64,000 bases of DNA from Pseudomonas sp. N3-W (GCF_024970185.1 NZ_CP103965.1:2786001-2850000); one strand, 5' to 3'. Positions 20,104 through 30,288 are shown, counted from the stretch's first letter. Notes: a model not told the origin generated them from the letters alone. Numbers and translations: made by a program.

Positions 20104-21696
20104 CTACGCCAATTGAGCCGCCGCCAACAACTCTTTGGTATACGGATGCTGCGGCGCATCGAACACTGCATGGCTGGCGCCACGCTCTACCACCTTGCCA
20201 TCCTTGATCACGATCATGTCGTGGGCCAGCGCTCGTACCACCGCCAGGTCATGGCTGATGAACAGGTAAGTCAGGCCATGTTTTTCCTGAAGCTGGCGCA
20301 GCAGGGCGACCACCTGTTTCTGCACCGTGCGGTCCAGCGCCGAGGTCGGCTCATCCAGCAGGATCAACGCCGGCTTGAGCACCAGCGCCCGGGCGATGGC
20401 GATGCGTTGGCGCTGGCCACCGGAGAATTCGTGGGGGTAGCGGTGACGGCTTTGCGGGTCGAGGCCGACTTCCTCCAGGGCGCGGATCACCTGCGCCTCA
20501 CACTCATCGGCTGTGGACTGGCTGTGCACCTCCAGCCCTTCGCTGATGATCTGCGCCACGGACATGCGCGGGCTCAGGCTGCCAAACGGGTCCTGGAACA
20601 CCACCTGCATTTTCTTGCGCCAAGGCCGCAGCTGGTTTTGCGTGAGGCCATCCAGTGCCTCGCCCTGAAAACGGATGCTGCCTTTGGAGTCAAGCAAACG
20701 AAGGATCGCCTGGCCGAGGGTCGATTTGCCGGAACCGGATTCGCCGACGATGCCCAGCGTCTTGCCGCGCTGGACGTTGAGGCTGATGCCGTCCACCGCC
20801 TGCAAATAAGTCTTGCGCTGAAACAGTCCGCCGCCGAGCGCAAACCGGACCCGCAGATCGTCCACTTCCAGCACGTTTTCGCGCTCATCACGGGCCAGCG
20901 CTTCGCCTTCCGGTTCGGCATTCAACAGCACGCAGCTATAGGGGTGTTTCGGCGCGCTGAACAGGGTTTCGCAGGTCGCCTGTTCGACGATCTCCCCGGA
21001 CTTCATCACGCATACGCGCTGGGCGATGCTGCGCACCAGATTGAGGTCGTGGCTGATCAGCAGCAGTGACATGCCGAGCCGTTGTTGCAAGGACTTGAGC
21101 AGCAGCAGGATCTTGCGCTGCACGGTCACGTCCAGCGCCGTGGTCGGCTCATCAGCGATCAACAGTTCCGGCTCGCAGGCCAGGGCCATGGCGATCATCA
21201 CCCGTTGTCGCTGCCCGCCGGACAGCTGATGCGGATAGGCCTTGAGCCGCTCCCTGGGTTTCTGGATGCCCACCAGTTCCAGCAGTTCGAGGATCCGTGC
21301 CTGGGCGACTTTGCCGGTCAGGCCCTTGTGCAGCAGCAGGGTTTCGCCGATCTGCTTTTCGATGCTGTGCAAGGGGTTCAGCGAGGTCATCGGCTCCTGG
21401 AAGATCATCGCGATCCGGTTGCCTCGCAGCTCGCGAAGCACCTTGGGCGGGGCGCCGAGCAGCTCCCGATTGCGATAACGAATGCTGCCACCGGTTTGGG
21501 TGCCGATCTCCGGCAGCAGTTGCAGGATCGAGTGCGCGGTCACCGACTTGCCGGAACCCGACTCGCCGACCAGTGCCAGGCATTCGCCGGGGCGGATATC
21601 GAGGCACAGGTTGCGTACCACCGTCTGGCCATTGAAGGCCACGCTGAGGTCGCGGATTTCGATCAGGTTTTCACTCATTTCAACTGTCCGGCTCAT
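20104..21696 (-). CDS. yejF: Oligopeptide ABC transporter, duplicated ATPase YejF
   Basis: 530 residues with two complete nucleotide-binding halves: [10 protein letters not shown] with LSGGQRQR, then [10 protein letters not shown] with FSGGQRQR. OppD/OppF-type oligopeptide tails are present. It matches E. coli YejF in size and order. ATG 21696 overlaps the yejE stop by four bases; an internal ATG at 21678 is an alternative. Confidence 0.93.
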   Translation of the reverse strand: MSRTVEMSENLIEIRDLSVAFNGQTVVRNLCLDIRPGECLALVGESGSGKSVTAHSILQLLPEIGTQTGGSIRYRNRELLGAPPKVLRELRGNRIAMIFQEPMTSLNPLHSIEKQIGETLLLHKGLTGKVAQARILELLELVGIQKPRERLKAYPHQLSGGQRQRVMIAMALACEPELLIADEPTTALDVTVQRKILLLLKSLQQRLGMSLLLISHDLNLVRSIAQRVCVMKSGEIVEQATCETLFSAPKHPYSCVLLNAEPEGEALARDERENVLEVDDLRVRFALGGGLFQRKTYLQAVDGISLNVQRGKTLGIVGESGSGKSTLGQAILRLLDSKGSIRFQGEALDGLTQNQLRPWRKKMQVVFQDPFGSLSPRMSVAQIISEGLEVHSQSTADECEAQVIRALEEVGLDPQSRHRYPHEFSGGQRQRIAIARALVLKPALILLDEPTSALDRTVQKQVVALLRQLQEKHGLTYLFISHDLAVVRALAHDMIVIKDGKVVERGASHAVFDAPQHPYTKELLAAAQLA

Positions 21697-22715
21697 GAAC
21701 GAGGATCAAAGGCATCGCGCAACGCTTCGCCGATAAATACCAATAGGGAAAGAATCAGTGCCAGGGTGAAAAACGCCGTCAGGCCCAGCCATGGCGCTTG
21801 CAGGTTCTGCTTGCCCTGACCAATCAATTCACCTAGCGACGCGCTGCCAGCCGGCATGCCGAAACCGAGAAAATCCAGCGCGGTCAGCGTTGATATCGCG
21901 CCCGTGAGGATGAAGGGCAAGTAGCTCAACGTCGCGTTCATGGCGTTGGGCAGAATGTGCCGCACGATGATTTTGCGGTCGGTCAGGCCCAGCGCTCGGG
22001 CGGCCTTGACGTATTCCAGGTTGCGCCCGCGCAGGAACTCGGCGCGCACCACGTCCACCAACGCCAACCAGGAAAACAGCGCCATGATCCCCAGCAGCCA
22101 CCAGAAATTCGGTTCGACGAAACCCGACAGGATGATCAACAGGTACAGCACCGGCAGCCCCGACCATACTTCCAGCAGGCGCTGGCCCAGCAAGTCGACC
22201 CAGCCACCGTAATAGCCTTGCAAGGCGCCTGCGGCAATGCCGATCAGGGCGCTGACAAAGGTCAGCATCAGGGCAAACAGGATTGACACCCGTGCGCCGA
22301 AAATCACCCGGGCCAGCACGTCCCGAGCCTGATCGTCAGTGCCCAGCCAGTTGACCGAAGTCGGCGGGCTGGGGGCGGGTTGGTTGAGGTCGTAATTGGG
22401 CGTGTCGTCGCTGAACGGGATCGGCGGGAACAGCATCCAGCCACCGTCCTTGCGGATCAGGTTCTGCACGTAGTCGCTGCGGTAATCGGCCTGGAACGGC
22501 AGTTGGCCGCCAAATTCCTGCTCGGTGTAGCGCTTGAACGCAGGGAAATACAGCGAGCCCTGATAGCTGACGATCAAGGGCTTGTCGTTGGCGATCATCT
22601 CGCCGCCCAGTGTCATCAGGAACAAGCCGATAAACAGCCACAGCGACCACCAGCCCCGGCGGTTTTTCTTGAAACGCTCGAAACGGCGACGGCCCAAAGG
22701 CGAGAGCTTGAACAT
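21693..22715 (-). CDS. yejE: Oligopeptide ABC transporter permease YejE
   Basis: 340 residues, DppC-like permease. An N-terminal membrane segment is followed by a long periplasmic insert and a membrane domain with the ATPase-contact loop YVKAARALGLTDRKIIVRHILPN. The start ATG overlaps the yejB stop (TGATG), indicating coupled translation. Confidence 0.94.
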   Translation of the reverse strand: MFKLSPLGRRRFERFKKNRRGWWSLWLFIGLFLMTLGGEMIANDKPLIVSYQGSLYFPAFKRYTEQEFGGQLPFQADYRSDYVQNLIRKDGGWMLFPPIPFSDDTPNYDLNQPAPSPPTSVNWLGTDDQARDVLARVIFGARVSILFALMLTFVSALIGIAAGALQGYYGGWVDLLGQRLLEVWSGLPVLYLLIILSGFVEPNFWWLLGIMALFSWLALVDVVRAEFLRGRNLEYVKAARALGLTDRKIIVRHILPNAMNATLSYLPFILTGAISTLTALDFLGFGMPAGSASLGELIGQGKQNLQAPWLGLTAFFTLALILSLLVFIGEALRDAFDPRS

Positions 22716-23776
22716 CAGGCGTTCCTCGCGGCGAAGTCGATGCGCGGGTCGACCAGGGTGTAGCACAGGTCGCCGATCAGTTTTATCAGCAGGCCGAACA
22801 GGGTAAAGATGAACAACGAACCGAACACCACTGGATAGTCGCGCGAGACGGCGGCTTCGTAGCTCATGCGGCCCAGGCCGTCGAGGGAGAAAATCACCTC
22901 GATCAGCAGGGAGCCGGCGAAGAACACGCTGATGAATGCCTGGGGAATGCCCGACACCACCAGCAACATCGCGTTGCGGAACACATGGCCGTACAACACG
23001 CGGCGTTCGCTCATGCCCTTGGCCCTGGCCGTGACCACGTATTGGCGGGTGATTTCATTGAGGAACGAGTTTTTGGTGAGGATCGTCAGGGTGGCGAAGC
23101 CGCCGATCACCAGTGCGGTGACCGGCAGCACCAGATGCCAGAAGTAGTCGGCGATCTTGCCCACGGTCGACAACGAGTCGAAGTTGTCGGACACCAGGCC
23201 GCGCACCGGGAACCAGTTCAGCGCCGTGCCACCGGCAAACACCACGATCAGAAACATCGCGAACAGAAACGCCGGCATGGCGTAGCCGATGACGATGGCG
23301 GTGCTGCTCCAGATGTCGAAATGGCTGCCGTGGTGCACGGCTTTGCGGATGCCCAGTGGAATCGATACCAGGTAGGTGATCAGCGTCGCCCAGAGCCCGA
23401 GGGAGATGGTCACCGGCATTTTTTCCAGAATCAGGTCGGTGACCGTGGCGCCACGGAAAAAGCTTTTGCCAAAATCCAGGTGCGCGTAGTTCTTGAGCAT
23501 CAGCCACAGGCGTTCCGGCGCCGCCTTGTCGAAGCCATACTGCTTTTCGATTTCCTTGATCAGCAACGGGTCCAGACCACGGCTGGCGCGAGAACTGCCA
23601 CTCATGGTTTCACTGGAGCTGCCGCCCACCGTGGCCCCGCCAATGCCTTGCAGATGGGCGATGGCCTGCTCGACCGGGCCACCCGGCGCGGCCTGCACAA
23701 TGACGAAGTTGACCAGCAGAATGATCACCAGCGTCGGGATGATCAGCAACAGCCGGCGCAGTATATAAGCCCACAT
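22715..23776 (-). CDS. yejB: Oligopeptide ABC transporter permease YejB
   Basis: 353 residues, DppB-like: N-terminal [24 protein letters not shown] and the contact loop [21 protein letters not shown]. It carries the periplasmic insert typical of YejB. Its ATG overlaps the yejA stop as TGATG. Confidence 0.94.
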   Translation of the reverse strand: MWAYILRRLLLIIPTLVIILLVNFVIVQAAPGGPVEQAIAHLQGIGGATVGGSSSETMSGSSRASRGLDPLLIKEIEKQYGFDKAAPERLWLMLKNYAHLDFGKSFFRGATVTDLILEKMPVTISLGLWATLITYLVSIPLGIRKAVHHGSHFDIWSSTAIVIGYAMPAFLFAMFLIVVFAGGTALNWFPVRGLVSDNFDSLSTVGKIADYFWHLVLPVTALVIGGFATLTILTKNSFLNEITRQYVVTARAKGMSERRVLYGHVFRNAMLLVVSGIPQAFISVFFAGSLLIEVIFSLDGLGRMSYEAAVSRDYPVVFGSLFIFTLFGLLIKLIGDLCYTLVDPRIDFAARNA

Positions 23777-25644
23777 CAGTGCGACCCTCCGGTGTTGCCG
23801 CGCTTGATCAGTTCGGCGGTCATCTGTTCGTTGGTCAGGGGCGTGGGGCTGACTTCCCACCAGCTCTCGATGGCTTCGTCATTGCTTGCCTGCACACTGG
23901 GAATGCCGAAGCGGTTCCACCACACGGTGGAGCTGCCGGGCGGATAATAGTTGGGGATCCAGTAGTAGTTCCATTGCAGCACCCGGTCCAGGGCATGGGC
24001 GTAGCGCAGCATGTCGGCCTGGGTGGAGGCGCGGATCAGGCCGTTGATCAGGGTGTCGACGGCCGGGTTTTTCAGCACCATGTAGTTGTTGGCGCCGGGG
24101 TCGTTGGCCGAGGCCGAGCCGAAGTAGTTGAGCAGTTCGCCGCCCGGGGACGTGGTGACCGGGTAGCCGGTGATGATCATGTCGTAGTCGCGCGACATCA
24201 GGCGGTTGACGTACTGGGAGGAGTCGATGCGGCGGATGTTCAGGTCGATGCCGATCTGTTTGAGCGTGCGTTTGTACGGCAGCAGCAGCTTGTCCATTCC
24301 GTTCTGACTGGTCAGGAAAGTGAAATTCAGCGGCTCGCCGGCGGCATTCACCAGTTGGTCGCCATCGGGTTTCCAGCCGGCCTGCTCCAGCAGATCCAGG
24401 GCCTGCAGCTGTTTGTCGCGGATCAGGCCGCTGCCGTCGGTCTTGGGCGCTTCGAAGACCTGGGTAAAGGCTTCGTCGGGGATTTGCCCGCGCAGTGGTT
24501 CGAGAATCGCCAGTTCGCCGGCATCAGGCAGCTTGCGGGCCGCCAGGTCGGTGTTGGAGAAGAAACTCTGCTGGCGGATGTACATGTTGCGCATCATCTG
24601 CCGGTTGCTCCATTCGAAATCCCAGAGCATGGCCAGGGCCTGACGCACGCGGCGGTCCTGGAACATCGGCTTTTGCAGGTTGAACACAAAACCCTGGGCC
24701 GGTTGCGGCGCCTGCGTGGCCAGGTGGGCTTTTTGCAGGCGGCCATCGCTCAGGGCCGGGCTGTCGTAGCGAATCGTATAACCGGTGGCGGAAAACTCGC
24801 GGTTGTAGTCGTAGGCGCCGCCCAGCAGGATCTGGCGAGCGACATCGGTATCGCCGAAATACTCGATGCTGAAATGATCGAAGTTGTACAAGCCACGGCT
24901 GACCGGCAGGTCCTTGCCCCACCAGTCGGCGTTCCGTTCGAAGGTGATGCTGCGCCCGGAGTCCACCTTGCTCACGCGGTACGGGCCGCTGCCCAGAGGC
25001 GGTTCGTAACCGCCGCCACCGGCGAAGTCGCGGGTTTTCCACCAGTGCTCGGGGAGCACCGGCAACGTGGCGATATCCAGCGGCAGGGTGCGGTTTTCGT
25101 TGCTTTTGAAATCGAAGCGGATAACCAGCGGCGACTCCACTTCGACACCTTTGACGTCGGCGAACTGGGTGCGGTAACGCAGGCTGGCCTGGGTCATCAG
25201 CAGGTCGAAGGTGTAACGCACGTCTTCGGCGGTGATGGGTTTGCCATCGGCAAAACGCGCCTTGGGATTGAGGAAGAACCGCAGGGCCAGGCCGTCCTCG
25301 CTGCGCTCCATCTTCTGCGCCACCAGGCCGTAAACGGTATAGGGCTCGTCCTGCGAGCGCTGCGCCAGCGGCGAATACAGCATGCCGTCGATCTGGGAGA
25401 CGCCGATGCCTTTGTCGATGTATGGCAGCAGATGGTCGAAATGCCCGATTTCGATCGCCGAGCGTCGCATGGTTCCGCCTTTGGGCGCTTGCGGGTTGGC
25501 GTAGTCGAAATGAGAGAAGCCGGCGGGGTACCTGGCGGGTTCGCCGTACACGGTCAACGCCTGTTGGGGTGCAGCGTTCACACCGGCGACGCCTGTCAGC
25601 AGGGCCACGGCAGTGAACATCAAAGTCGGGAAAGCCAGTCGCAT
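23776..25644 (-). CDS. yejA: Oligopeptide ABC transporter substrate-binding protein YejA
   Basis: 622 residues, SBP_bac_5 family. A clear signal peptide ([20 protein letters not shown], cleavage VNA-AP) is followed by [19 protein letters not shown], typical of YejA. It delivers extracytoplasmic peptides to YejBEF; the E. coli system imports microcin C-type peptides. Start ATG 25644 with AAGG upstream. A terminator hairpin separates it from the parvulin gene. Confidence 0.93.
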   Translation of the reverse strand: MRLAFPTLMFTAVALLTGVAGVNAAPQQALTVYGEPARYPAGFSHFDYANPQAPKGGTMRRSAIEIGHFDHLLPYIDKGIGVSQIDGMLYSPLAQRSQDEPYTVYGLVAQKMERSEDGLALRFFLNPKARFADGKPITAEDVRYTFDLLMTQASLRYRTQFADVKGVEVESPLVIRFDFKSNENRTLPLDIATLPVLPEHWWKTRDFAGGGGYEPPLGSGPYRVSKVDSGRSITFERNADWWGKDLPVSRGLYNFDHFSIEYFGDTDVARQILLGGAYDYNREFSATGYTIRYDSPALSDGRLQKAHLATQAPQPAQGFVFNLQKPMFQDRRVRQALAMLWDFEWSNRQMMRNMYIRQQSFFSNTDLAARKLPDAGELAILEPLRGQIPDEAFTQVFEAPKTDGSGLIRDKQLQALDLLEQAGWKPDGDQLVNAAGEPLNFTFLTSQNGMDKLLLPYKRTLKQIGIDLNIRRIDSSQYVNRLMSRDYDMIITGYPVTTSPGGELLNYFGSASANDPGANNYMVLKNPAVDTLINGLIRASTQADMLRYAHALDRVLQWNYYWIPNYYPPGSSTVWWNRFGIPSVQASNDEAIESWWEVSPTPLTNEQMTAELIKRGNTGGSH

Positions 25645-25726
25645 TGTCAGCCTTGGAGACGGGGAGTCGATAAGCACAATTTGTACGCGAGCGGCGCGTG
25701 ACTCGCCAGTCCGTTCACGTCGCCCA

Positions 25727-25762
25727 AACACAACGACCCACCAAAAGGCGGGCCGTTGTGTT
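25727..25762 (-). terminator. Terminator hairpin after the second parvulin gene
   Basis: Sixteen-base arms (minus strand AACACAACGGCCCGCC and GGTGGGTCGTTGTGTT) with a TTTT loop and two G-T pairs. The T-rich tail is short. It lies 19 bases past the parvulin stop. Confidence 0.65.
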
Positions 25763-25780
25763 GAAAGCTCAAGGGACGGA

Positions 25781-26062
25781 TCAGTCCTGACGGCTGGTCA
25801 CTTCCAGCAGGTGATAACCGAACTGGGTCTTGACCGGGCCTTGCACCACGTTGATCGGTGCGCTGAAAACCACGGTGTCGAATTCCTTGACCATCTGGCC
25901 TGGACCGAACGAACCCAGATCACCGCCCTGGCGGCTGGACGGGCAGGTGGAGTTGGCTTTGGCAACGTCGGCGAAATCGGCGCCGCCTTCGATCTGGGCC
26001 TTGAGTTCGTTGCACTTGTCTTCGCTGGCAACGAGGATGTGACGGGCAGTGGCTTTAGCCAT
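25781..26062 (-). CDS. Parvulin-type peptidyl-prolyl isomerase (second copy)
   Basis: 93 residues: MAKATARHILVA, CPSSRQGGDLG, GQMVKEFD and C-terminal GYHLLEV. It resembles E. coli PpiC in length, lacks a signal peptide and is probably cytoplasmic. ATG 26062 is chosen because GGAG sits nine bases upstream; the longer frame from 26077 would start inside that ribosome site. Confidence 0.93.
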   Translation of the reverse strand: MAKATARHILVASEDKCNELKAQIEGGADFADVAKANSTCPSSRQGGDLGSFGPGQMVKEFDTVVFSAPINVVQGPVKTQFGYHLLEVTSRQD

Positions 26063-26176
26063 GGGAAAATTCTCCATTCAATGTTCGGTAAAGAGTGTTC
26101 AGTAAAGTGCGGAGCCTACCGGATTCAGTGACCTATTTCTCGCCAAAGTTCCATCCGATTGTTGTCGCGCCGGGCA

Positions 26177-27058
26177 CTACAGCCCGGCATTCCTCAAGCG
26201 CTCGGCGTGCTGCACATATAAAGTGGTCGAATCGATGCCCTTTCGGCCCAGGCCGTTGGTCCGCCGGATGCTGCTGAGGTGGTCCATCGGATAGTCGGAA
26301 CGGATGACTTTGCCCAGGTGCGAACTGTAGCGACCCACCATGCCGTCGTTCTGCCCGGCTTCAGTGGTGAAATACTCGGAAAACGCCCGGCAGAAACCGT
26401 GCAACGGATCGAACGCCTCAAGGCCCTGATCCAGTATGTTTTGCGTCAGTATGCCGCTCCAGGAGTAGTAACGAACGCCATTGACCTGTTCCGAGCCTTT
26501 GCCTCCCCAGTTTTTTGGCAGCCCCTGGGGGTATTTGTCGTTGAAGGCGCCCACGCCCTCGGTGGTCAGTGCGTTAAGCGCGGCGATTGCATGCTGTGGC
26601 AAACGGGTATTGCCGCTCAGCAGCGATATGAAGTCGGCGAACAGGGTGGCGATTTTCCCTGCCACCTGCTCCGGCAGGCGCCCGGGTGTCAGGGCCTTGC
26701 GCAAGAAGTCGGCCAGCTCGGAGCCGTGATTCGGTCCGCTGACGGACGTCACCGATGCCACCATCTGCGGTTCTGTCGCTGCCGCATAGCGGGCGGCCAG
26801 CGCACCTTGGCTGTGGCCGATCAGGTTGACCTGGTCGGCGCCGGTGCCTTCCAGCACCCGTTCAATTTGCGCCAATAATTGCTCGCCACGGGTTTCATTG
26901 CAGTGAGTGGCCGACAGATGAGGAATGAAGACCCTGGCCCCCGCTGACCGCAACGCTTGCTTGACGTCGTGAAACAGCTCGAATTTGCCGATGCGATCGA
27001 AACCGAAGAGTCCGTGTACCAGCAGAATTGGGTATTGTGTTGTTGCATTCCGTTGCAT
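26177..27058 (-). CDS. Triacylglycerol lipase, family I, without signal peptide
   Basis: 293 residues, alpha/beta hydrolase with oxyanion segment LLVHGLFGF (12-20) and nucleophile motif GHSQG (S83). The late Asp (NDGMVGRYS) and His (PMDHLS) complete the triad, an order typical of Pseudomonas family I lipases. Secreted members carry a signal peptide and need a foldase. This one begins directly at the fold, and no foldase gene follows, so it is predicted to be intracellular or exported otherwise. Confidence 0.88.
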   Translation of the reverse strand: MQRNATTQYPILLVHGLFGFDRIGKFELFHDVKQALRSAGARVFIPHLSATHCNETRGEQLLAQIERVLEGTGADQVNLIGHSQGALAARYAAATEPQMVASVTSVSGPNHGSELADFLRKALTPGRLPEQVAGKIATLFADFISLLSGNTRLPQHAIAALNALTTEGVGAFNDKYPQGLPKNWGGKGSEQVNGVRYYSWSGILTQNILDQGLEAFDPLHGFCRAFSEYFTTEAGQNDGMVGRYSSHLGKVIRSDYPMDHLSSIRRTNGLGRKGIDSTTLYVQHAERLRNAGL

Positions 27059-27372
27059 GTTCGTACCTTTTTCTCAGAAGTTCTTGGGTGTGCGTTCAGC
27101 CCCACTCTAAAACACTCCCGCAGGCCGCCGGTGTATGACAAAGCCGCTGTGATTCATGGAAAACGGCATAGCAAAGGTACGAATCTTCGGATGTGGACGC
27201 GGCTTGAATCGGAACGCTTCGACATCCTTTCAGGCATTCGCGCGTATTTCCCGGCGGTGGCCTACTGCTTGATCTCCATTGTCCCTGTCGCCCGCAGCGC
27301 CGGGCTGACAACGTGGGTGGGCAGCCTTTGAGCCCTGGTTGCCAGGCTCAAAGGCTCAAAGGCCGCAATCGG
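27059..27372. other. Non-coding spacer with a hairpin
   Basis: No gene is seen. The notable feature is a strong inverted repeat at 27323-27356 (AGCCTTTGAGCC paired with GGCTCAAAGGCT around an inner CTGG/CCAG stem), just past the DAHP synthase stop. It lacks a T-tract and may protect the message 3' end. Confidence 0.5.
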
Positions 27373-28461
27373 TCATGCCGGTTGCCGTTCGGGGCGTTGC
27401 GCCCGCAGTTGGCCAGCGGCCTGACGCAGCAGTTGCTCGGTGCCGGTCCAGCCCAGGCAGCCGTCGGTAATCGAAACGCCGTATTGCAAAGCGCTACCCA
27501 GCGGCTGGCAACCTTCGAACAGATGGCTTTCGATCATCATGCCGATCAACGAGCGATCACCTTGCAAGCGTTGCTCAAGCACGTCATTGAACACGGCTGG
27601 TTGGCGCAGCGGGTCTTTGCCACTGTTGGCGTGGCTGCAATCGACCATGATCCGCGCTGGAATCGCGAGCTTGTGCAAATCCCGATTGATCCTGGCGACG
27701 CTGTCGCGATCGTAGTTCGGGCCGCCATGGCCGCCGCGCAATACCAGGTGGGTGTCCGGATTGCCTGGGGTCTGGATGATTGCCGGATGGCCCTGGCTGT
27801 CGACGCCGAAATGCCGGTGCGGGTGCGCCGCCGAGCGCATCGCGTCGCTGGCAACGGTGACGCCGCCATCGGTGCCGTTCTTGAAGCCGACCGGCATGCC
27901 CAGGCCGCTGGCCATTTCCCGGTGGATCTGCGACTCGGTGGTGCGGGCGCCAATGGCGACCCAACTGAGCAAATCGTCGAAGTAGCCGGCGGCCATCGGT
28001 TGCAACAACTCGGTGGCGACCGGCAGGCCCATGTCGATCATTTCACGCATCAAGTGGCGGGACAGGCTCAAACCGGCGGCCATGTCATCACTGCCATCCA
28101 GGTGCGGATCGTAGGCCAGGCCTTTCCAGCCCACCGTGGTGCGGGGTTTTTCGACGTAGGCGCGCATCACCAGCAGCATTTCGTCGCTGACCTCGGCGGC
28201 CAGGCGGGCGAGGTTGCCGGCGTATTCGAGGGCGCACTGGGGATCGTGAATAGAGCAGGGGCCGACAATGACCAGCAGGCGGGAGTCTTCGCCATCGAGA
28301 ATCGCGCGGACCGCCTGGCGGTGGTCAGCGACTTGCCGGGTCAGGGCGTTGCTGAGAGGCAATTGCTGTTTGAGCTGCAAGGAGCTTGGCAGACGCAGGG
28401 TCAGCGCTTCATTGGCTGGGCTCAGGGTGGACAGTGGCAGAGCAGAGACGGACGAGTTCAT
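27373..28461 (-). CDS. Class I 3-deoxy-7-phosphoheptulonate (DAHP) synthase
   Basis: 362 residues, AroF/G/H-type. Key segments are VGPCSIHD, the substrate-binding KPRTTVGWKG, GFKNGTDGG, and the late DCSHANSGK and MIESHLFEG metal/active-site blocks. It condenses PEP and erythrose-4-phosphate at the entry to aromatic amino acid synthesis. The feedback specificity (Phe, Tyr or Trp) cannot be read with confidence. AGGAAG precedes the ATG. The ~470-base leader holds two aromatic-rich small ORFs and a terminator, pointing to attenuation. Confidence 0.93.
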   Translation of the reverse strand: MNSSVSALPLSTLSPANEALTLRLPSSLQLKQQLPLSNALTRQVADHRQAVRAILDGEDSRLLVIVGPCSIHDPQCALEYAGNLARLAAEVSDEMLLVMRAYVEKPRTTVGWKGLAYDPHLDGSDDMAAGLSLSRHLMREMIDMGLPVATELLQPMAAGYFDDLLSWVAIGARTTESQIHREMASGLGMPVGFKNGTDGGVTVASDAMRSAAHPHRHFGVDSQGHPAIIQTPGNPDTHLVLRGGHGGPNYDRDSVARINRDLHKLAIPARIMVDCSHANSGKDPLRQPAVFNDVLEQRLQGDRSLIGMMIESHLFEGCQPLGSALQYGVSITDGCLGWTGTEQLLRQAAGQLRAQRPERQPA

Positions 28462-28509
28462 ATTCGGGCTTCCTGGGCTGGCGGCGGGTTCGTTCCCGCG
28501 CGCTCGGCC

Positions 28510-28662
28510 CTACTGGGGTGTTCGACAATTGGCCGTGTTGACGGTATGTGCGTGCTTGCCACCTGTGGGTGACCGATCGGAGGCGGCAGGCTGTCCCGAG
28601 CGGAGGCTGGTAAATCGCCAGGCGGTAAAGCTGTCGTAACGGTAATAAGTGGCGTAGTTCAT
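28510..28662 (-). CDS. Aromatic-rich leader peptide 2 (50 residues)
   Basis: Small ORF between the terminator and the DAHP synthase gene, with ribosome site GAGG nine bases before ATG 28662. The first 17 residues, MNYATYYRYDSFTAWRF, hold four Tyr, two Phe and one Trp; the remaining 33 have none. It ends 48 bases before the synthase start. The composition suggests ribosome-stalling control, but no second T-tract terminator is visible after it. Confidence 0.65.
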   Translation of the reverse strand: MNYATYYRYDSFTAWRFTSLRSGQPAASDRSPTGGKHAHTVNTANCRTPQ

Positions 28663-28710
28663 GTCGTAAATCCTCAAGTTGTCTGGTGTGTTGCTAAAAA
28701 GTCGGGGCCT

Positions 28711-28749
28711 GAAAAAAACAAAACCCCCGGTCGGGAGGCCGACCGGGGG
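28711..28749 (-). terminator. Rho-independent terminator / attenuator
   Basis: Perfect 11-bp stem (28724-28734 with 28739-28749, CCCCCGGTCGG arms) and a 4-base loop, followed on the minus strand by TTTTGTTTTTTT. It begins 50 bases after leader peptide 1's stop and lies upstream of the synthase gene, so it would end transcription unless bypassed. Confidence 0.9.
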
Positions 28750-28798
28750 TTGAGAATTCTCTGGTGGCGACCCGTTTGAAGTGGGCGCCATGTGGGTA

Positions 28799-28927
28799 TC
28801 AGGCGCGCCAGTGGCTAAACCAATACCCAAAATAAAAGCTGACCGGAGCACAGACGTTTTTCACCCGCACAGCCGCAACCGAGCGCGAGGCGCTGGTGGC
28901 AAGAAGCTGTGAATGGGCGTTGAACAT
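28799..28927 (-). CDS. Aromatic-rich leader peptide 1 (42 residues)
   Basis: Short ORF with ribosome site GGAGA seven bases before ATG 28927. The C-terminal stretch VSFYFGYWFSHWRA packs three Phe, two Tyr and two Trp into 14 residues, directly upstream of the terminator. This is the classic arrangement of an attenuation leader for an aromatic amino acid gene. Stalling at Phe/Tyr/Trp codons would be expected to favour read-through into the DAHP synthase gene. Too short to appear in ordinary gene calls. Confidence 0.8.
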   Translation of the reverse strand: MFNAHSQLLATSASRSVAAVRVKNVCAPVSFYFGYWFSHWRA

Positions 28928-29025
28928 GGTCTGTCTCCGATGAATGCGCCGAGCTTACTAGAGGCCGGCAGGGGTATTCAATCAGAAAATGCTATCGGCC
29001 AGCGCTGGCGATGGCTATCGCTTGA

Positions 29026-29048
29026 GTGTGTCGCCGGTTATGACACAC
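29026..29048. promoter_or_regulatory. Inverted repeat upstream of the hydrolase gene
   Basis: GTGTGTC and GACACAC separated by nine bases, ending 40 bases before the CN-hydrolase start. A possible operator; the regulator is unknown. Confidence 0.35.
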
Positions 29049-29088
29049 TTTGTGCCTCGCCACTGTCACCACTCACCCAGGAAGAATC

Positions 29089-29847
29089 ATGCCGACACTG
29101 ACCATCGCCGCCGCCCAGTCTGCTTCCATCGCCGGGGATCTTGCCGCTAACATCCGCGAGCATCAGCGCTTCATGCGGGCGGCGGCGGAGCAGGGCGTGC
29201 AGTTGCTGGTTTTTCCGGAGTTGTCGTTGACCGGGTATGAACGTGGACTGGCGGCCGAGCTGGCCATTCTCCCGGACGCGGCGGTCTTGCAGTCGTTGAG
29301 AGACTTCGCCCGCGAAGTGGGCGTGACGACGGTGGTCGGTATGCCGATTCGCCTGTCGCATGATTCGCCAGTGTTGATCGGTGCATTGGTGCTGGGCGCA
29401 GACGGTTCTCTCGGGGTCTACAGCAAGCAGCACCTGCACGATGGCGAGGAGCTCGCGTTTGCACCGGGAACGGGCGGTTCGACGCTGACGATTGGCACCG
29501 ACACCGTAGCACTGGCGGTGTGCGCGGATTTCTCACACGCCAGCCATGCGGCAGCGGCGGCGGAGCAGGGCGCGGACATCTATGCGGCAGGCGTGCTGAT
29601 TACCGAGGGCGGCTATGCGCCCGACACCTCGTTGTTGCAGGGCTATGCCGGCGAGCATTCGATGGTGGTGCTGATGGCCAATCACGGTGGCGTTACCGGT
29701 GGGTGGGCGTCCGCCGGGCGCAGTGCGATCTGGGCGGCGGACGGCTCGCTGATTGCCGCGGCACCGGGGGCGGGCAACCTGATGGTGATGGCTCGCCGTG
29801 ATGCCGCTGGCTGGCAAGGACAAGTCATTGCAGTGACGGAGGAATGA
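29089..29847 (+). CDS. Carbon-nitrogen hydrolase (nitrilase superfamily)
   Basis: 252 residues with the Glu-Lys-Cys triad visible: E in LLVFPELSLTGYE, K in YSKQHLHDGEE, C in LAVCADFSHASH. Probably an amidase of small aliphatic or omega-amide substrates; the substrate is not identifiable. The start is ATG 29089 with AGGAAG upstream, and an upstream in-frame ATG at 29050 lacks such a site. The stop abuts the following acetyltransferase gene (TGAATG), so the two are coupled. Confidence 0.87.
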   Translation: MPTLTIAAAQSASIAGDLAANIREHQRFMRAAAEQGVQLLVFPELSLTGYERGLAAELAILPDAAVLQSLRDFAREVGVTTVVGMPIRLSHDSPVLIGALVLGADGSLGVYSKQHLHDGEELAFAPGTGGSTLTIGTDTVALAVCADFSHASHAAAAAEQGADIYAAGVLITEGGYAPDTSLLQGYAGEHSMVVLMANHGGVTGGWASAGRSAIWAADGSLIAAAPGAGNLMVMARRDAAGWQGQVIAVTEE

Positions 29848-30288
29848 ATGAGTTTTCAATGGCGCCCGGCGACGTCCGCTGATCTGGATTTTGCCCGTGA
29901 GCTGACCTGTCGGAACATGCTGCGCTATTACATCGCACACGATTTGCTGTGGCAGGACGAGGCGTTCGACGTCGCCTGGGCCGGGCGCGACAACCGGCTG
30001 ATCATGTGTGATGACCGTGCGGCGGGTTATGTCAGCCTGAGTCGTGATGCCAGAGCCCTGTACATCCGCGAATTGCACATGCTCGAAGGGTGCCGTGACC
30101 GGGGAGCCGGTTCCTGGGTGATCGGTCAGGTATTGACCCTGGCCGCGCTTGAGCGAAAATCCGCCTTGCGCCTGACAGTGTTCAAAAATAATCCGGCGCG
30201 GGTGCTGTATCAGCGCCTGGGGCTGCAAGTGGTCGGCGAGGACGAGTGTTTCCTGAGAATGCAGCGTGATATTGGCTCCGCCATTTAG
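29848..30288 (+). CDS. GNAT family N-acetyltransferase
   Basis: 146 residues. GNAT fold with an acetyl-CoA pyrophosphate loop in the GCRDRGAGSWVI region and the C-terminal NNPARVLYQRLGLQVVGE segment typical of the family. Directly coupled to the hydrolase gene. Acceptor substrate unknown. Confidence 0.85.
   Translation: MSFQWRPATSADLDFARELTCRNMLRYYIAHDLLWQDEAFDVAWAGRDNRLIMCDDRAAGYVSLSRDARALYIRELHMLEGCRDRGAGSWVIGQVLTLAALERKSALRLTVFKNNPARVLYQRLGLQVVGEDECFLRMQRDIGSAI

Noticed and set aside
23779..25701. 640-codon plus-strand ORF
   Set aside because: Antisense to yejA, whose signal peptide and family features are clear.
27323..27356. Rho-independent terminator after DAHP synthase
   Set aside because: The stem is strong but no T-tract follows on either strand, so it is listed only as a hairpin.
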